Positions 6,398 through 7,725 of a stretch of 7,725 nt of DNA are shown in pieces. Below the pieces are notes generated by a model. The model saw nothing but the letters and a program-made list of their open reading frames with translations. It was not told the origin of the DNA and searched no databases. Source of the DNA: VFKE01 sp031400955. GTDB taxonomy: Bacteria; Verrucomicrobiota; Verrucomicrobiia; Verrucomicrobiales; Verrucomicrobiaceae. Numbering within the stretch: position 1 is the first letter of the stretch; each line of letters opens with the position of its first letter. Both the position numbers and the translations under genes were made by a program. Where the stretch lies: contig JANNQW010000119.1 of the NCBI GenBank assembly GCA_031400955.1, positions 1-7,725 on the forward strand, in the 5' to 3' direction.

Positions 6398-7108
6398 ATG
6401 ACTCCCCTCTCCCTGCCTCCCGACTACGCCCGCATCAAGGTGGTGAAAAATTTCGATGAGCTGGTCACAACCCCATTTGAAGACGGCATCAACGCCCTGT
6501 GCTGGCAGCGCCCACTGGCTGGCGATTTCAGCGAGATCGTGAAGTTGCTGGCCGTTAGCGAGGGAATCACCACCATCGATGACTCACAACTTCTTGATCT
6601 CCCCGTGAGCGCTGCAGGCCGGGTTGCCATCGACATTCTTTTGGAAGACCAACGACTGCTCCGGGCTCTCGAACTCGATCCTGTTCTAAACTGCATCCAC
6701 GGCTACCCACGCGACGAGCATCCAGGACCTGTGTCCACGGATGTTTTCTCCTTCCACGTCGACAGCGCCACAGTTGAAACCGATACTTGGCTTTGCACTT
6801 ATGATGGGCAATCGAGCGAGGGCCTGCGCAATGACGAAGCACAACGACGCGTTGATGTTCCCACAACTCGCGTTGAACTCCTCAAACTCTTCGGCGGAGA
6901 AGACGATGATGCCTTCCTCGAATACTTGAATGAGAACTGCTACGATCTTCACTACGCTCCAAACCCGCAGGCGCAGCCATTCTCGTTCGGCCTGGGCAAC
7001 CTCTGGCGCATCGCCGTGGACTGGCCCGGCAGTCTGGTCCCGCCTTGCATCCATCGAGCTCCCGAAACCCGGCCCGGTGATCCGCCGCGCTTGCTGCTGA
7101 TTAGCTGA
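6398..7108 (+). CDS. Uncharacterised protein, possibly DUF1826-like
   Basis: 236 residues, soluble, no signal peptide or membrane segment. The middle has TDVFSFHVDSATVETDTWLCTYDGQSSEGL (115-143; first 20 residues hold the HVD triplet, H120 and D122). The C-terminus reads PPCIHRAPETRPGDPPRLLL (215-234), giving H219 and, 12 residues later, R231. HRAP/HRSP followed by RLLL near the end reminds me of the DUF1826 family. An HxD...H...R arrangement is also that of Fe(II)/2-oxoglutarate-type double-stranded beta-helix enzymes, so a metal-binding or oxygenase function is conceivable but unproven. The N-terminal 100 residues (WQRPLAGDFSEIVKLL) are predicted helical by eye. ATG 6398 has only a weak AGAAG (6383-6387) upstream. 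The gene converges with the methyltransferase on the minus strand, 22 bp away. Confidence 0.7.
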   Translation: MTPLSLPPDYARIKVVKNFDELVTTPFEDGINALCWQRPLAGDFSEIVKLLAVSEGITTIDDSQLLDLPVSAAGRVAIDILLEDQRLLRALELDPVLNCIHGYPRDEHPGPVSTDVFSFHVDSATVETDTWLCTYDGQSSEGLRNDEAQRRVDVPTTRVELLKLFGGEDDDAFLEYLNENCYDLHYAPNPQAQPFSFGLGNLWRIAVDWPGSLVPPCIHRAPETRPGDPPRLLLIS

Positions 7109-7129
7109 CGGACATCGGTCAGGGCTGAC
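7105..7129. other. Overlapping inverted repeats between convergent genes
   Basis: CTGAC (7105-7109), GTCAG (7118-7122) and CTGAC (7125-7129) can pair in two alternative ways within the 22-bp gap and the stop of the upstream gene. No T-run occurs on either strand, so a bidirectional terminator is only a possibility. Confidence 0.2.
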
Positions 7130-7130
7130 T

Positions 7131-7725
7131 TCAAACCGCCAGATCGAGATACACCTTCCGCCGGTCGATCTTGGCACCGATGGATTTGAACCAATCGCGC
7201 AACTCAGGCTCCATGTGCCGGCCATCGCGCAGCGGATTCAAGTCGAACTGGATCTTGCCGCCGGGATTGAGATGGGTTTGCAGATCCTTCAAGAAATATT
7301 CCCACTCTTCGCGACCCCAATGAGTGTCGTCGGCGCGGCGATTGAAGCAGGTCATGTGCGCGGTGACGATATCAAACTTCTGGCCGAGGTCCGGCAGCGG
7401 TTGGAAGGGCTCAATGCGAAAAATGACGCGGGGGATTTTCAGCAGCGCGAACGTCTCGCGGAAGACGGGCTCGTGATCGATGTCCATGCCGACCACGTCG
7501 TGACCGAGGCATTTCAGGACATGGAGGAAGTAGCCGGAACCAGAGCCGATATCGAGAATGCGCAAGCGGGGTGGTGCCTTGCGAATGCGGTGATCGCGGA
7601 CGCGCTTGACGTTGACGCGCATCCACACATCCAGATTAAGATACTTCTTGGGATTGACCTTTTCCTTCGTGTCGTAATAGCGGGCACGGATTTTTTCAAA
7701 GTCTTCCTTGTCAATGGCGTCGATG
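7131..7725 (-). CDS. Class I SAM-dependent methyltransferase, N-terminus outside window
   Basis: The minus-strand frame is open from the right edge to the TGA at 7131-7133, giving 197 visible residues; the apparent GTG start at 7626-7628 is internal because the frame continues upstream as protein-like sequence (DFEKIRARYYDTKEKVNPKK). Methyltransferase motif I is LRILDIGSGSGYF, the glycine-rich SAM-binding loop; post-I GHDVVGMDID carries the acidic residue that holds the ribose hydroxyls; QKFDIVTAHMTCFNR is the motif II/IV region; HLNPGGKIQFDLNPL matches motif III. The family transfers a methyl group from S-adenosylmethionine; the substrate cannot be told. No membrane segment is seen. The C-terminus KVYLDLAV is intact, so only the start is missing. 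It is convergent with the preceding plus-strand gene. Confidence 0.9.
   Translation of the reverse strand, partial: IDAIDKEDFEKIRARYYDTKEKVNPKKYLNLDVWMRVNVKRVRDHRIRKAPPRLRILDIGSGSGYFLHVLKCLGHDVVGMDIDHEPVFRETFALLKIPRVIFRIEPFQPLPDLGQKFDIVTAHMTCFNRRADDTHWGREEWEYFLKDLQTHLNPGGKIQFDLNPLRDGRHMEPELRDWFKSIGAKIDRRKVYLDLAV

Noticed and set aside
1..7725. CRISPR array, tRNA, rRNA or insertion sequence
   Set aside because: No regularly spaced repeats, cloverleaf-like segments, rRNA-like sequence or transposase motifs were seen on reading both strands by eye.

Overview
The window reads as a stretch of a moderately GC-rich bacterial chromosome: dense genes, GC-rich third codon positions in the housekeeping genes, and little use of Shine-Dalgarno sequences before several starts. 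The gene types (a thioredoxin/MsrA-like protein, a Phd/YefM-PIN toxin-antitoxin pair, an RF3 of the kind seen outside the Enterobacteria) would fit a Verrucomicrobiota or Planctomycetota-type organism. This assignment is a judgement from protein style, not a demonstrated placement.

Layout. (1) 1-732: 3' part of a gene for a thioredoxin-fold protein with a CxxC motif joined to a shortened MsrA-like segment with a CFW motif. (2) 733-901: a non-coding stretch with several inverted repeats that ends in a promoter and operator-like palindrome lying on the start of the next gene. (3) 902-2551: a compact three-gene operon: Phd/YefM-type antitoxin, PIN-domain ribonuclease toxin 1 nt later, and an exported proline-rich protein of unknown function whose ATG overlaps the toxin stop (ATGA). 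(4) 2662-4428 argS and 4501-6096 prfC, two core translation genes in the same direction, 72 bp apart. (5) 6097-6397: a 301-bp gap with a 9-nt periodic AT-rich element and a doubtful 59-codon ORF. (6) 6398-7108: an uncharacterised protein with an HxD...H...R pattern and a possible DUF1826-like C-terminus. (7) 7131-7725, minus strand: a class I SAM-dependent methyltransferase that runs off the right edge and converges on the previous gene.

Functionally, ArgRS charges tRNA-Arg and RF3 recycles class I release factors, so the centre of the window is ordinary translation machinery. The accessory part is the toxin-antitoxin operon, which sits directly upstream of argS and carries an unexplained third, secreted gene. 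That third gene is the best candidate for something not yet described. The rest is largely conventional.
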